35,023 nt of DNA, taken from assembly GCA_944324835.1 (NCBI GenBank), contig CALUXV010000017.1, forward strand, positions 1 through 35,023, given 5' to 3'. This document shows positions 16,315 through 25,036 of this stretch, in pieces. Positions within the stretch are counted from its first letter, which is position 1; the number at the start of each line of letters is the position of its first letter. Below the pieces are notes generated by a model that had not been told where the DNA came from, did no database searches, and was given only the letters and a program-made list of their open reading frames with translations. Position numbers and translations under genes: made by a program. Source of the DNA: Candidatus Gastranaerophilales bacterium. GTDB taxonomy: Bacteria; Cyanobacteriota; Vampirovibrionia; Gastranaerophilales; Gastranaerophilaceae.

Positions 16315-17543
16315 ATATCAATATCATCAACTTGCGGTATAGGATCTTCCGGAGCATCGTATTTTATAATTCCGTTAATAATTTTTATAGGTTTTTTAGG
16401 ATCTTCCGGTCTTGTCACTTCAAGCATACCAAAATTATTACAGAATTCTACTCGTTCAATATCTATTGGACCTTGTATTTTTATTTTAGGTCGTGGATTT
16501 GGACAAACGTAGTCGTTAACAATATTGATGTGTTTTATATAGTTAGGAACTTTTTCGCCGAATTCTGTATTTTTAGGGAAAATAAATAAAGTTCCTTCAT
16601 CATTTTTTAAATTAAGTTCATCGATTTGAATTTTACCAAATAGTTTTAAATCGGTTACAGTGTTATCAAGGTCAAATTTCTTGATTCTACAATCTTCCAT
16701 TTTTTTAATTTTGCCTAGTTTTAAATAATTAACAACAGAATTATTAAATTCCAGACCATAATCACCTTCAATATGATCTCCGATTGAATCATTAAATATC
16801 AAATCATGAGCTTTAAGTTTTCCAACTTTTGCCTGTGTGATTTCAGCGCCTTCATTGGCTACTGCTTCATCAACAATTGCATATACTCCGGCTTTATTTT
16901 TGTTTTCTTTGCAAGCTAAGAAATTTGTATGACTTTTTTTGATATAGTCTCCAGGATATGCAATGACTGTGTATGCTTTAAGAGAATCTGATTTTGTGTT
17001 CCCATTCAGGTGAATAGCACCGGAAATTTTTACATCTCCCATTGTAGAATCGAATGCATCAATATTATCAACATTATCAATAAATTTTACATTTGAATTG
17101 TTTTTCAGGTTTACCATTGAAACTTTTTCGATTTGATTAACATTTGCATTATCAAGTTCTATTACACCTTGAGTTGTGCGGTTTGATGCTAAATCTCCAT
17201 GAGCGTATTCTACATTATTTGATTTTAAAATCATTTTATTTGCATCATCGCCGCTAAAAAATCTTGTCCAAAATCCAACTCCCTTATCTGAAAGAATACA
17301 TTCTTTTGCATCTCTTCCTTCCGGAAGTTTGACTTTTGAATCACAGGTAAATAAGAAAATATTTGCATCTGCGGGGATATCTTTTATTGTTTTTGCATTT
17401 GCCAATTTAAACGGTTTATTTAGTGCCTTAAAAAAGATATCATTTTTTACAGCTTTTGAAAAACTTGGAGTTATACTACTCTTAATTTGAGTGGTATTAT
17501 TTCTGTACGAATTGTTTATCCCTGCATCTATTCTTGTATTCAT
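16311..17543 (-). CDS. Unknown beta-repeat protein, possibly exported
   Basis: This 410-residue protein is of unknown function. After a polar, Asn-rich N-terminus (1-55, including ITPSFSKAV and NDIFFKALNKPF) it is made of short alternating hydrophobic strands with recurrent Asn/Asp/Gly turns (for example about 115-200 and 230-330). This pattern is typical of right-handed beta-helix or beta-solenoid folds. No enzymatic motif and no classical signal peptide are seen. The N-terminus resembles, in composition only, those of the ART-like and Rel-like proteins in this window; it lacks their F-G pair. No Shine-Dalgarno sequence precedes the ATG, and a TTTATA-like -10 lies about 6 nt upstream, so the mRNA may be leaderless. 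It could alternatively be translated from aroF read-through across a 61-bp gap. Confidence 0.7.
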   Translation of the reverse strand: MNTRIDAGINNSYRNNTTQIKSSITPSFSKAVKNDIFFKALNKPFKLANAKTIKDIPADANIFLFTCDSKVKLPEGRDAKECILSDKGVGFWTRFFSGDDANKMILKSNNVEYAHGDLASNRTTQGVIELDNANVNQIEKVSMVNLKNNSNVKFIDNVDNIDAFDSTMGDVKISGAIHLNGNTKSDSLKAYTVIAYPGDYIKKSHTNFLACKENKNKAGVYAIVDEAVANEGAEITQAKVGKLKAHDLIFNDSIGDHIEGDYGLEFNNSVVNYLKLGKIKKMEDCRIKKFDLDNTVTDLKLFGKIQIDELNLKNDEGTLFIFPKNTEFGEKVPNYIKHINIVNDYVCPNPRPKIKIQGPIDIERVEFCNNFGMLEVTRPEDPKKPIKIINGIIKYDAPEDPIPQVDDIDI

Positions 17544-17604
17544 ATACGGTATAAAGCAGATAATTTTTTTTTTTGCTAGTTAATGACTACTTTTTTAACA
17601 AATA

Positions 17605-18618
17605 TTAATAAATCTCTTTATGAACGATTGGTGCAATTTGTTTAAGTTCATTATATAGTTCTGCGTATTGTTCAGGGTATAATGATTGCGCACCATCACA
17701 TATTGCAATTTCAGGATTATAATGTACTTCAATAATTAGTCCATCACATCCTGCGGCTACACTTGCTCTTGACATAGGTGCAACTTTATCTCTTAATCCG
17801 GTGCCATGACTCGGGTCTATAATTATAGGCAGGTGGCTTAGTTTTTTGATAACCGGAATTGCCGATAAATCAAGAGTATTGCGTGTGTATTTTTCAAAAG
17901 TTCTTATCCCTCTTTCACACAAAATAACATTACGATTTCCGCCTGATAAAATATATTCTGCAGATAATAGTAATTCTTCAAATGTTGCAGAAAGACCTCG
18001 TTTTAAAACAATTGGTTTATCAACGTGTCCCATTTCTTTTAAAAGATTGTAGTTCTGCATATTTCTTGCGCCAATTTGGAATATATCGACGTATTTATTG
18101 AACATTTCAATTTGAGAAGGATCCATGATTTCGGATGTTACTGCCATACCATGATTATCAGCAACACTTCTCATTATTTTTAATCCTTCTTCTCCGAGTC
18201 CTTGAAAAGCATACGGAGATGTTCTTGGTTTAAATGCTCCGCCTCTTAAAATTCTTACATTAGATTTTTTCAAGGCTTCTGCTGTTTTATCCATCTGCTC
18301 ATAGCTTTCGACAGTACAAGGCCCGGCAATAATACCTGTATATTTCCCGCCGAATTTAATACCATTAACTTCAATAATCGTATCTTCTTCTTGGAACATA
18401 CGACTTGTAAGTTTAAATCCGGAGGTAATTTTAATTACTTCTTGAACTCCGTCTAACAACTCAATATTTCTCGGGTCAATAACTTTATCACCTACAGCAC
18501 CTATTACTGTATGGAGTTTACCTGTTGATAAATGAGTTTCAAATCCGTTATTTTCGATAAATTTAATAACTTTATCAATTGCAGCCTGACCGGCATGTTC
18601 TCTCATTACTATAAGCAT
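17605..18618 (-). CDS. aroF: 3-deoxy-7-phosphoheptulonate (DAHP) synthase
   Basis: This 337-residue enzyme performs the first step of the shikimate pathway, condensing phosphoenolpyruvate and erythrose-4-phosphate. Residues 1-75 form the ferredoxin-like regulatory domain (MLIVMREHAG...GVQEVIKITSGFKL) characteristic of Thermotoga-type type I-beta enzymes, which are inhibited by aromatic amino acids. The catalytic barrel follows with IIAGPCTVES (metal ligand C101), RGGAFKPRTSPYAFQG (125-140), LKRGLSAT and IIDPSHGTG, all intact. AGGA precedes the ATG. No other aro gene is adjacent. The upstream gap is shared with the divergent gene at 18739. Confidence 0.95.
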   Translation of the reverse strand: MLIVMREHAGQAAIDKVIKFIENNGFETHLSTGKLHTVIGAVGDKVIDPRNIELLDGVQEVIKITSGFKLTSRMFQEEDTIIEVNGIKFGGKYTGIIAGPCTVESYEQMDKTAEALKKSNVRILRGGAFKPRTSPYAFQGLGEEGLKIMRSVADNHGMAVTSEIMDPSQIEMFNKYVDIFQIGARNMQNYNLLKEMGHVDKPIVLKRGLSATFEELLLSAEYILSGGNRNVILCERGIRTFEKYTRNTLDLSAIPVIKKLSHLPIIIDPSHGTGLRDKVAPMSRASVAAGCDGLIIEVHYNPEIAICDGAQSLYPEQYAELYNELKQIAPIVHKEIY

Positions 18619-18675
18619 ATTTAGATTCCTTTAAAATTCAATATTTACACTATATACTAGCGTAAACATTTATAA

Positions 18676-18704
18676 TTTACAAATCTTTAAACCTATTGTA
18701 TAAT
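18676..18704 (+). promoter_or_regulatory. Sigma70-type promoter for the two-repeat protein gene
   Basis: TTTACA (18676-18681) and TATAAT (18699-18704) are separated by exactly 17 nt, in the divergent gap between aroF and the gene at 18739. An AGAAGGAG ribosome-binding site follows. GTAAACATTTAT at 18662-18673 also occurs upstream of the 29097/29273 divergent pair, near 29208. Confidence 0.75.
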
Positions 18705-18738
18705 TAACTAGCTGGAACTTAAATAGAAGGAGAACACA

Positions 18739-19194
18739 ATGAAAGAAGAATTTACTACAAGTGCAAGACGTTGGTATGATAAAGATCCTGTGTTATCTTC
18801 TGCTATGAAAACTCTTGAAGAATCTGATGATGATACTCAGATTAAAATAGCTTTAAACTTAATTAAAATTATTACAGAACATAATATTGAAGATTCGAAA
18901 TATGAAGATGTTTCAGATATTATTTCGCAAACAGAAATTGATCTTCAAGATTCTCGACAAAACAGATGGTATGACCTTGACGGAACACTAAGGACTGCTA
19001 TTGGTATGCTTCAAAATTGTCCTGATAGTACCAGACATGATATTGCTGTTGAAATGGCAAGAATGGTTGTAGAAGAAATGAAGAAAAATGAAGCAGACGA
19101 AGTTGATACAGAAGAAACTGATTCAGCAATCGATGAACAGATTGAAAAACTTGACGAATCTTTGAGAGCTCAAGAAAATCAGAATAATTTATAA
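18739..19194 (+). CDS. Small acidic protein with two tandem RWYD-type units
   Basis: This 151-residue soluble acidic protein is of unknown function. It contains an internal duplication. Unit A (about residues 10-55) begins RRWYDKDPVLSSAM and unit B (about 74-118) begins NRWYDLDGTLRTAI. Both continue with L...(D/S)xT...I...A then a hydrophobic helix ending in E. The C-terminal 30 residues are highly acidic (DEVDTEETDSAIDEQ). No membrane, signal or enzymatic motif is present. A near-perfect promoter and a strong Shine-Dalgarno sequence suggest high expression. It may be a small adaptor or ligand-binding helical protein; I cannot name a family. Confidence 0.8.
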   Translation: MKEEFTTSARRWYDKDPVLSSAMKTLEESDDDTQIKIALNLIKIITEHNIEDSKYEDVSDIISQTEIDLQDSRQNRWYDLDGTLRTAIGMLQNCPDSTRHDIAVEMARMVVEEMKKNEADEVDTEETDSAIDEQIEKLDESLRAQENQNNL

Positions 19195-19198
19195 TTTG

Positions 19199-19993
19199 TT
19201 ATTTATATATCAAGAATGATTTTAGTTTTCTTCCTGTATCATCACCTTTAATTCCTGTTGATACGACATGAATTTTATTTTTGTAATCAAATGATGTTGA
19301 ACTTCCACCGTCAAAACCCATTGCTTTATCAAATCCAAGTTTTTTGCACAAATTTTGTGCTTCATAAATGGTCATAGGATTTTTGTCTGTAATAATTAAT
19401 ATATGAATATCATTGTTTTTCAAGGCAATGATTGTTCGTGCCGTTTTGTGCAGTACAGATGCCGATTCTCTTATGACTTTCCCTTGATTATTTTTTACAA
19501 TAAAAAATTCTTTTTCCAAATCCATATTCGGGATTAACATTGGGCCTCCCTGTGCAGATGTTATTAATTCTCCATTATATGGTTCATTGTGGTTTACTAT
19601 ATCATAAACCCAGTGGTCATCTTGTTTCATTACTCTAAATTCCGGGCGGTTTGAAATTTTGTCCCAATTTGTCATTATATAAGGGTTATTTATTAAATTT
19701 TCATTTAATAATGGTGATTCTGTTTCTTTACCATTAGTATAAATATAAGAAATTGTTTTTTCATTATTCGGATCAAAAAAACCGGTATTTATTGTAAAAA
19801 TTGCATTTTGTTCTTTATGAACTTTTTTATTTGTAATAAGGTTCTCTGTCAAAATAAAATTAATCCTGTTTTGGTATTTATTATATGGAATTGTAATATG
19901 ATAAATACCGTTATCAAATGAAATATTATAATTATTGGCAAATGCACTTAATCCAAATAATAAGTATAAAATTAACAGGAATATTCTGAACAT
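19199..19993 (-). CDS. Periplasmic phosphodiester glycosidase (NAGPA/DUF2233-like)
   Basis: This 264-residue protein has a signal peptide (MFRIFLLILYLLFGLSAFA, cut near residue 19). It has the NAGPA-family fold, which hydrolyses sugar-1-phosphodiesters and occurs in exopolysaccharide-related bacterial proteins. Diagnostic blocks are NTGFFDP, ITSAQGGPMLI, TARTIIALK and the C-terminal GFDGGSSTSF. It is the third gene of an operon with lptB and lptF: only 3 nt separate the lptF stop from its ATG. The natural substrate is unknown. Co-transcription with the LPS-export permease points to cell-envelope glycan trimming or control. Confidence 0.85.
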   Translation of the reverse strand: MFRIFLLILYLLFGLSAFANNYNISFDNGIYHITIPYNKYQNRINFILTENLITNKKVHKEQNAIFTINTGFFDPNNEKTISYIYTNGKETESPLLNENLINNPYIMTNWDKISNRPEFRVMKQDDHWVYDIVNHNEPYNGELITSAQGGPMLIPNMDLEKEFFIVKNNQGKVIRESASVLHKTARTIIALKNNDIHILIITDKNPMTIYEAQNLCKKLGFDKAMGFDGGSSTSFDYKNKIHVVSTGIKGDDTGRKLKSFLIYK

Positions 19994-19996
19994 AGA

Positions 19997-21100
19997 TTAG
20001 ATATCCTTTGATTTATAAAAAGCAATACATGCAACAAGAAATGCTACAGGCGGGAATGCTGCTGCTATAATAGGCGGAATAACTCCTTTTTCTGCCAGTA
20101 AATCAAAAAATGGCAAGGTAATGTAATATAAAAATATTGCACCGATTGCAATTGTAAATCCAATTAGGCGTTGTTCTCTAGGTTTACTAAATCCTAGTAA
20201 ACACCCCATTACCGCAAGTAAAATACATACGAATGGATGGAAGAATCGTTGATAATATTTGTTTAGCATAAGTCTGTATGGTTCTTCCATTTTTTGTTCT
20301 TTTAAAAGTTTTATATAATGGTGTAGATTTTTGTTTGTGATTTCACGGTCTTTCTTGTTGGAGTTTGCCATAAGAATTCCTATATCATTAGCAATTTTAC
20401 CGTGCATAATTTCCATTTTGTTCTTATGTCCGATTTTTTTAAAAATTCCTTCATTTGTAATATCGTAAACTAAAATATCGTGCAGAATCCACTTATCCTT
20501 ATAACGGTTGCCATAGGTAGCAACATATATTTGAGAAATCCCATGAACATCATCATATATTTTTTTTGAAAAATCTAAGACAATAATGTCATTCATTATA
20601 AAATTATCGTATCTTGATACAATGACAGACATAACAGGCTGATTTTTTTCATCTTTTTTTGTATAAATATATTGCGAAACAGGATTTCTGCACTGCATTT
20701 GCATTAATTTTTGCTGTGATATTGGAATAAATTTATCATAAGTTACAAAACATAGCCAGGTTACAATAAGGCTTAAAACAATTACCGGTGCAATAATTCT
20801 ATGGAAAGGCAATCCTACAGCCCTAAATATTGTAAGTTCGGAATCTTTACTAAGTTTATCGAAAGTAAATAGAGAACCTAATAAAAGTCCAACCGGAAAA
20901 GCTTTACCAAGTATTAAAGGCAATTGATATGTTAAGTATGCTGCTCCCATTTGCAGCGTATATTCACCTGCAAGAATTTTTTTTATTGTATTTAATAGCA
21001 TTTCAGGAGCAATCCAAACGACAGTAAACAAAAGTATAGCAACAAAAGTTGTTATAGTAACTTGTTTGAAAATATATTTGTCGTAAATAGTGATTTTCAT
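19997..21100 (-). CDS. LptF/LptG-family lipopolysaccharide export permease
   Basis: This 367-residue inner-membrane permease is of the YjgP/YjgQ family, which with LptB extracts lipopolysaccharide for transport to the outer membrane. The N-terminus (YDKYIFKQVTITTFVAILLF) is typical. It has three N-terminal membrane segments, a periplasmic beta-jellyroll region (about 140-265), then three more segments (about 285-365). The FRAVGLP coupling-helix block near residue 95 is the LptB-contact signature. Only one permease gene is present here; if the transporter is a heterodimer, the partner is elsewhere. The start overlaps the lptB stop by one base (TAATG), which implies translational coupling. Confidence 0.9.
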   Translation of the reverse strand: MKITIYDKYIFKQVTITTFVAILLFTVVWIAPEMLLNTIKKILAGEYTLQMGAAYLTYQLPLILGKAFPVGLLLGSLFTFDKLSKDSELTIFRAVGLPFHRIIAPVIVLSLIVTWLCFVTYDKFIPISQQKLMQMQCRNPVSQYIYTKKDEKNQPVMSVIVSRYDNFIMNDIIVLDFSKKIYDDVHGISQIYVATYGNRYKDKWILHDILVYDITNEGIFKKIGHKNKMEIMHGKIANDIGILMANSNKKDREITNKNLHHYIKLLKEQKMEEPYRLMLNKYYQRFFHPFVCILLAVMGCLLGFSKPREQRLIGFTIAIGAIFLYYITLPFFDLLAEKGVIPPIIAAAFPPVAFLVACIAFYKSKDI

Positions 21101-21825
21101 TAGAGTTGAAAATCCTTTCCTAAATAAAATTCTTTTGCTACAGGGTCATTTGCAACATCAACACTTCTTCCCTGAATTTTTATTTGTCCGTCAAATATTA
21201 CGTATGCCCTATCTGTAATAGATAAGGTTGCTTTAGGGTTGTGGTCAGTTATTAAAACTCCCAACCCTTTATCTTCTGAAATTTTTCTAATATTATCTTT
21301 AATTTCGCCGATTGCGATAGGGTCAATACCGGCAAAAGGTTCATCTAAAAGCATAAAGTCTGGGCTGGCAGCAAGAGCACGTGCAATTTCTACACGTCGT
21401 CTTTCCCCACCTGATAAAGCAATTGAAGGTGCTTTTCTAAGCTTTTTTACCCCGAATTCAGTTAATAATTCTTCCAGTTTTTTGCGTTTTTCATCAACTG
21501 TCAGTTTATCATTCATTTCAAGAACCAGTTTAATATTATCTTCTACATTTAGCTTTCTGAAAATTGATGTTTCTTGCGGTAAATAACCAATACCGGCTTT
21601 GGCACGAAGATTCATCGGCCATTCTGTAATATCTTTATCATCAAGGAATACGTGACCTTTGTATGGTTTTACAAGTCCGACAATCATATAGAATGTAGTT
21701 GTTTTGCCTGCTCCGTTAGGCCCTAAAAGGCAGACAACTTCTCCTTTGTTCATATCAAATGATATGTCATTAACTACACTTCTATCACCATAAACTTTTA
21801 TTAAATTTCTAGCTTCAATTCTCAT
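21100..21825 (-). CDS. lptB: LPS export ABC transporter ATPase
   Basis: This 241-residue ABC ATPase powers lipopolysaccharide transport with LptF/G. Walker A is GPNGAGKTT (35-43), the Q-loop YLPQE is at 81-85, the signature LSGGERRRVEIARAL begins at 137, Walker B LLDEP is at 159-163 and the switch histidine is H195 (ITDHN). The sequence FYMIVGLVKPYKG and the SIFRKLNVEDN block are LptB-specific rather than general ABC. First gene of a three-gene operon (lptB, lptF-like, phosphodiester glycosidase). A GAGG precedes the ATG. It is good evidence that the organism has an outer membrane. Confidence 0.95.
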   Translation of the reverse strand: MRIEARNLIKVYGDRSVVNDISFDMNKGEVVCLLGPNGAGKTTTFYMIVGLVKPYKGHVFLDDKDITEWPMNLRAKAGIGYLPQETSIFRKLNVEDNIKLVLEMNDKLTVDEKRKKLEELLTEFGVKKLRKAPSIALSGGERRRVEIARALAASPDFMLLDEPFAGIDPIAIGEIKDNIRKISEDKGLGVLITDHNPKATLSITDRAYVIFDGQIKIQGRSVDVANDPVAKEFYLGKDFQL

Positions 21826-21937
21826 AATAAAACCTCACATAAAATACTAACACAAATATATAACTATTGAAAAATTTTTATATATTTGATAAGTTAGATA
21901 TAGTATTTGTTTTAGTTTAAATAAGGAGTTAGAAAAT

Positions 21938-23794
21938 ATGTTCTGTAAATGTGACGAAGCAAAAAAAGAGAAAAAACTTATTAGAAAAGCTCTTAAGGCA
22001 TTAGATAAAGAAAATTTTGTTCTTATAATGCATGGCAGCAGCTTCCCATCTAATCCGGATGAAAATACCGGATTTGGAACAATAAATTCTAACGCAGGAA
22101 GAGAAATTATTGATTATGCGAATGGTTTGTTTGACGCAATTCAATTAGGGCCTGCAGGTAAAACAAAAAGCAGTGATTCTTCACCTTACACAGGAACAAT
22201 TTTCTCAGGAAACCCTTTGTTTATTGACTTAAAACAGTTAACAACAAAAGAATGGGAAAATATTTTATCTGAAGAAACCTACAGAAAAGTTGTTGATAAT
22301 AATCCGAATAAAAATATAAATAAGACAGCATATTCTTATATTGTAAAAGCACAAAATGAAGCTTTGAAAGAAGCTTGGAATAATTTTAAAAACGTTAAAA
22401 AATTCCAGAAAGATTTTGAAAAATATAAAACTAAAAATGATTTTTGGTTATTCAATGATTCATTATATGAAGCTTTATCAATTGAACATAACAACGATTA
22501 CTGGCCTTTGTGGAAATCAGATTTGGATAAAAATCTTTTGAATCCTAAAACTCACGAACAAAAGGCTATTTCAGAAAAACGTATTTCCGAGTTACAAGAA
22601 AAATACGCAGATGAAATCGATTTTTACAAGTTCTGTCAGTTTGTATTGTATAAACAAATTGAAGAAACAAAAAAATATGCTCTAAAACATGATATAAAAA
22701 TGATTGCTGATAGGCAGGTTGCCTTCTCTGACCGTGACTGCTGGGCATATCAATCATTATTCCTTGAAGGATGGATGTTGGGTTGTCCGCCTGATTATTT
22801 CTCAAAAGACGGTCAAGCATGGGGGTTCCCTGTCATGGATCCTGAAAAAATGTATAACGAGGACGGTTCTTTAGGCGAAGGCGGAAAACTGATGAAGAAT
22901 CTCTTCAAAAAAATGTTTGAAGAAAACCCTGGCGGTGTAAGAATTGACCACATTGTAGGTCTAATTGACCCTTGGGTATATAAAGCAGGTAAAAAACCTA
23001 TGGTTGAACAAGGTGCAGGCAGATTATATTCATCTCCTGAACACGCTGAATTGTCTAAGTATGCTATTGCAACTATGGATGATTTAGACCTGACACTTGA
23101 ACCTGATAAAGAAAAACGTGTAAAAACTTTAAATAAAAAACAAATCAAACGTTATGGCAAACTAATTGAAGATATTGTTATTGCTGCAGCAAAAGAATGC
23201 GGTCAAGACAAGGATTCAATTGTATGTGAAGATTTGGGTACATTAACTAATCCTGTTGCTGCGGTAATGAAAGAATATAAACTTCAAGGTATGCGTTTAA
23301 CTCAGTTTGTGAAACCTGAAAAAGAAGACCATCCGTATCGTTGTAAAAATATTGATCGTGACTGCTGGGCAATGGTTGGAACACATGATAATGAACCGAT
23401 TGCGATGTGGGCAGATTCAATGATTCATACACATGAAGGGTATTTGCACGCAAAAAATCTTGTAGAGGATATGTTCTTTGATTTTGACGGCAACAAAGAT
23501 GATATCATTGTCCGCTTGACGAATGATGCAGAATTTTTGAAAACAGTTAAACTTGCAGAAATGTTTGCAAGCAAAGCAAAAAATATTCAAATATTCTTTA
23601 CAGATTTCTTTAATGTTAAAGATGTTTATAATAGACCAGGTACATCAGGTGACGAAAACTGGTCTTTGAGACTGCCTGATAATTACAAAGAGTTACAAAC
23701 AATTGATTTGAAAAAAATTCTTGCGATGGCAATCAATTCCAGAGGTAAGAAGTTTGCTCAAAAAAATGATAAACTCTTAAGAGAACTCGGCTAA
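21938..23794 (+). CDS. malQ: 4-alpha-glucanotransferase (GH77 amylomaltase)
   Basis: This 618-residue enzyme moves alpha-1,4-glucan segments between maltodextrins or glycogen. The GH77 landmarks are SPYTGTIFSGNPLFIDL (82-98), the nucleophile D337 in GVRIDHIVGL, the acid/base E431 in IVCEDLGT, and the third carboxylate D484 in VGTHDNEP. It is about 100 residues longer than typical amylomaltases, with an insert around 110-230 that is lysine/asparagine-rich and helical. The block preceding the active site (ADRQVAFSDRDCWA) deviates from the usual DxPIxVxxDSAD sequence. The Shine-Dalgarno sequence AAGGAG is strong. No other glycogen gene is in the window, but a glycogen-storage role is likely. Confidence 0.92.
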   Translation: MFCKCDEAKKEKKLIRKALKALDKENFVLIMHGSSFPSNPDENTGFGTINSNAGREIIDYANGLFDAIQLGPAGKTKSSDSSPYTGTIFSGNPLFIDLKQLTTKEWENILSEETYRKVVDNNPNKNINKTAYSYIVKAQNEALKEAWNNFKNVKKFQKDFEKYKTKNDFWLFNDSLYEALSIEHNNDYWPLWKSDLDKNLLNPKTHEQKAISEKRISELQEKYADEIDFYKFCQFVLYKQIEETKKYALKHDIKMIADRQVAFSDRDCWAYQSLFLEGWMLGCPPDYFSKDGQAWGFPVMDPEKMYNEDGSLGEGGKLMKNLFKKMFEENPGGVRIDHIVGLIDPWVYKAGKKPMVEQGAGRLYSSPEHAELSKYAIATMDDLDLTLEPDKEKRVKTLNKKQIKRYGKLIEDIVIAAAKECGQDKDSIVCEDLGTLTNPVAAVMKEYKLQGMRLTQFVKPEKEDHPYRCKNIDRDCWAMVGTHDNEPIAMWADSMIHTHEGYLHAKNLVEDMFFDFDGNKDDIIVRLTNDAEFLKTVKLAEMFASKAKNIQIFFTDFFNVKDVYNRPGTSGDENWSLRLPDNYKELQTIDLKKILAMAINSRGKKFAQKNDKLLRELG

Positions 23795-23796
23795 GA

Positions 23797-23832
23797 GTAA
23801 AGGGGTAAAGGTATTATTTTCCCCCCTTTTAC
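23797..23832 (+). terminator. Possible imperfect terminator hairpin after malQ
   Basis: GTAAAGGGG (23797-23805) can pair, with a bulge, with CCCCTTTTAC (23823-23832), just 2 nt past the malQ stop. The 3' side lacks a clean T-run, so termination would be weak. It may instead be a leader structure for the following gene. Confidence 0.35.
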
Positions 23833-23848
23833 AGCTGCAGGGAGTGTA

Positions 23849-24727
23849 ATGCCTACGTGCCAAGTTAAACCAGAAGTCAGGCATAACATGATTAAAAAAA
23901 TATGTATATTATTTTTAGGAATACTATTGTTTCTTTCTCCGGCGATTGCAAAAGAGAAAGAAACTATTGTTCCTATTGATGCCAAACTTGAGTATAACAA
24001 CGGGCTTGATATGTATAAGCTTGGTAAATATGAAGATGCAATAGCGTGTTTCAGAACGGCAATAAGACTTTATCCGGATTATATTGATGCATATTATAAC
24101 CTTGGTATGATTCTTGAATACTTAAATCAAGGAGATGAGGCGATATATGTGCTTAAGCAAATATTAGCAAGAAAGCCGGATGATGATGAAGCGGCATATA
24201 AAGTTGCTCACCTTGCAGTGAAGCTTGGAGATAGAACAACTGCCAGTCAATATATTGCAATGATTCCGGCTACAAGTGAATATTTTATTAAAGGCAAAGA
24301 GTTGATGATGAAACACAATTTGCAAAAGGCGGCTCCGCCCGGTAAAAAGAAAACTAATTTGCCGGAGCATAGCGGCGGTTATTTAAATGTAACAAGTCCA
24401 ACAGGTATTACTACCGATGCTCAAGGAAATGTTTATATTGCAAGTTTTTCTGATAATGCAATTATTAAAGTTACTCCAGATAATAAACGTATTATATATT
24501 TTAAAAACCCGATATTAAAAGGTCCAATATCGATAGCTAGTGATTCTTTAGGTAATCTTTATATTGCTAATTACAATGCAAACAACGTATTGAAACTTTC
24601 GAGGTTTGGGAAAGCGGAAGTTTTTATATCCAATGCAGCAAAACCTTATGCCGTTCATGTCGGTGGTAATATGTTATTTGTTTCATGTCAGGGCTCAAAT
24701 TCTGTTATTAGAAAAAGGATTGATTAA
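23849..24727 (+). CDS. Secreted TPR plus NHL-repeat protein
   Basis: The reading frame opens at 23849 (292 residues), but the signal peptide (MIKKICILFLGILLFLSPAIA) begins at an internal ATG at 23888, which is the more likely functional start. GGGAG lies only 4 nt before 23849, and AGG lies 6 nt before 23888. The mature part has two to three tetratricopeptide repeats (about 48-130, e.g. YNNGLDMYKLGKYEDAIACF). A proline/lysine linker leads to NHL/SMP-type beta-propeller units (PTGITTDAQGNVYIASF, and a second unit ending GNLYIANYNANNVLKL). It is too short to close a full propeller, so it may multimerise or be a fragment of the family. The stop codon overlaps that of the convergent CBS gene. Confidence 0.8.
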   Translation: MPTCQVKPEVRHNMIKKICILFLGILLFLSPAIAKEKETIVPIDAKLEYNNGLDMYKLGKYEDAIACFRTAIRLYPDYIDAYYNLGMILEYLNQGDEAIYVLKQILARKPDDDEAAYKVAHLAVKLGDRTTASQYIAMIPATSEYFIKGKELMMKHNLQKAAPPGKKKTNLPEHSGGYLNVTSPTGITTDAQGNVYIASFSDNAIIKVTPDNKRIIYFKNPILKGPISIASDSLGNLYIANYNANNVLKLSRFGKAEVFISNAAKPYAVHVGGNMLFVSCQGSNSVIRKRID

Positions 24728-24921
24728 CCTGCTAATTCTTTAATTGAATCATAGTTTATCACTCCGATAATCCTCTTATTCCAAGGACTTTCCAATACCG
24801 GTATTGATTTAAGGTTTATTTCTTTCATTAATTTTGCAATAACATTAATACTATTTTGTGGATACGCAGCGACAGAGGCTCTGCAGCAGCCATTTGAGAT
24901 ATAGTTAGAGATGAATTTCAT
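24724..24921 (-). CDS. Small single-CBS-motif protein
   Basis: This 65-residue protein has a C-terminal two-thirds that reads as one CBS motif: NSINVIAKLMKEINLKSIPV, then IIGVINYDSIKEL. CBS motifs pair to bind adenosine nucleotides, so this half-module would have to dimerise to form a Bateman site. The N-terminus contains a C-C pair (NGCCRAS) and no signal peptide. AGGAA lies about 12 nt before the ATG. Its TAA overlaps the stop of the TPR/NHL gene (TTAA, 24724-24727). It is short, but the motif and the packed gene order argue it is real. Confidence 0.6.
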   Translation of the reverse strand: MKFISNYISNGCCRASVAAYPQNSINVIAKLMKEINLKSIPVLESPWNKRIIGVINYDSIKELAG

Positions 24922-25036
24922 AGTACTTGTATATTCCTATATTTGTATGAATTATTAATCTACTAATATACTATTCTCTAAAATCATAAAAACAAACCCC
25001 GGATAACGTAAGTCAATTAGGCTATATTTGTATTTT

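Noticed and set aside
17565-17576. Long T-run as an intrinsic terminator for a plus-strand transcript
   Set aside because: No hairpin precedes it on the plus strand and no plus-strand gene ends there. It is the A-rich leader region of the minus-strand gene.
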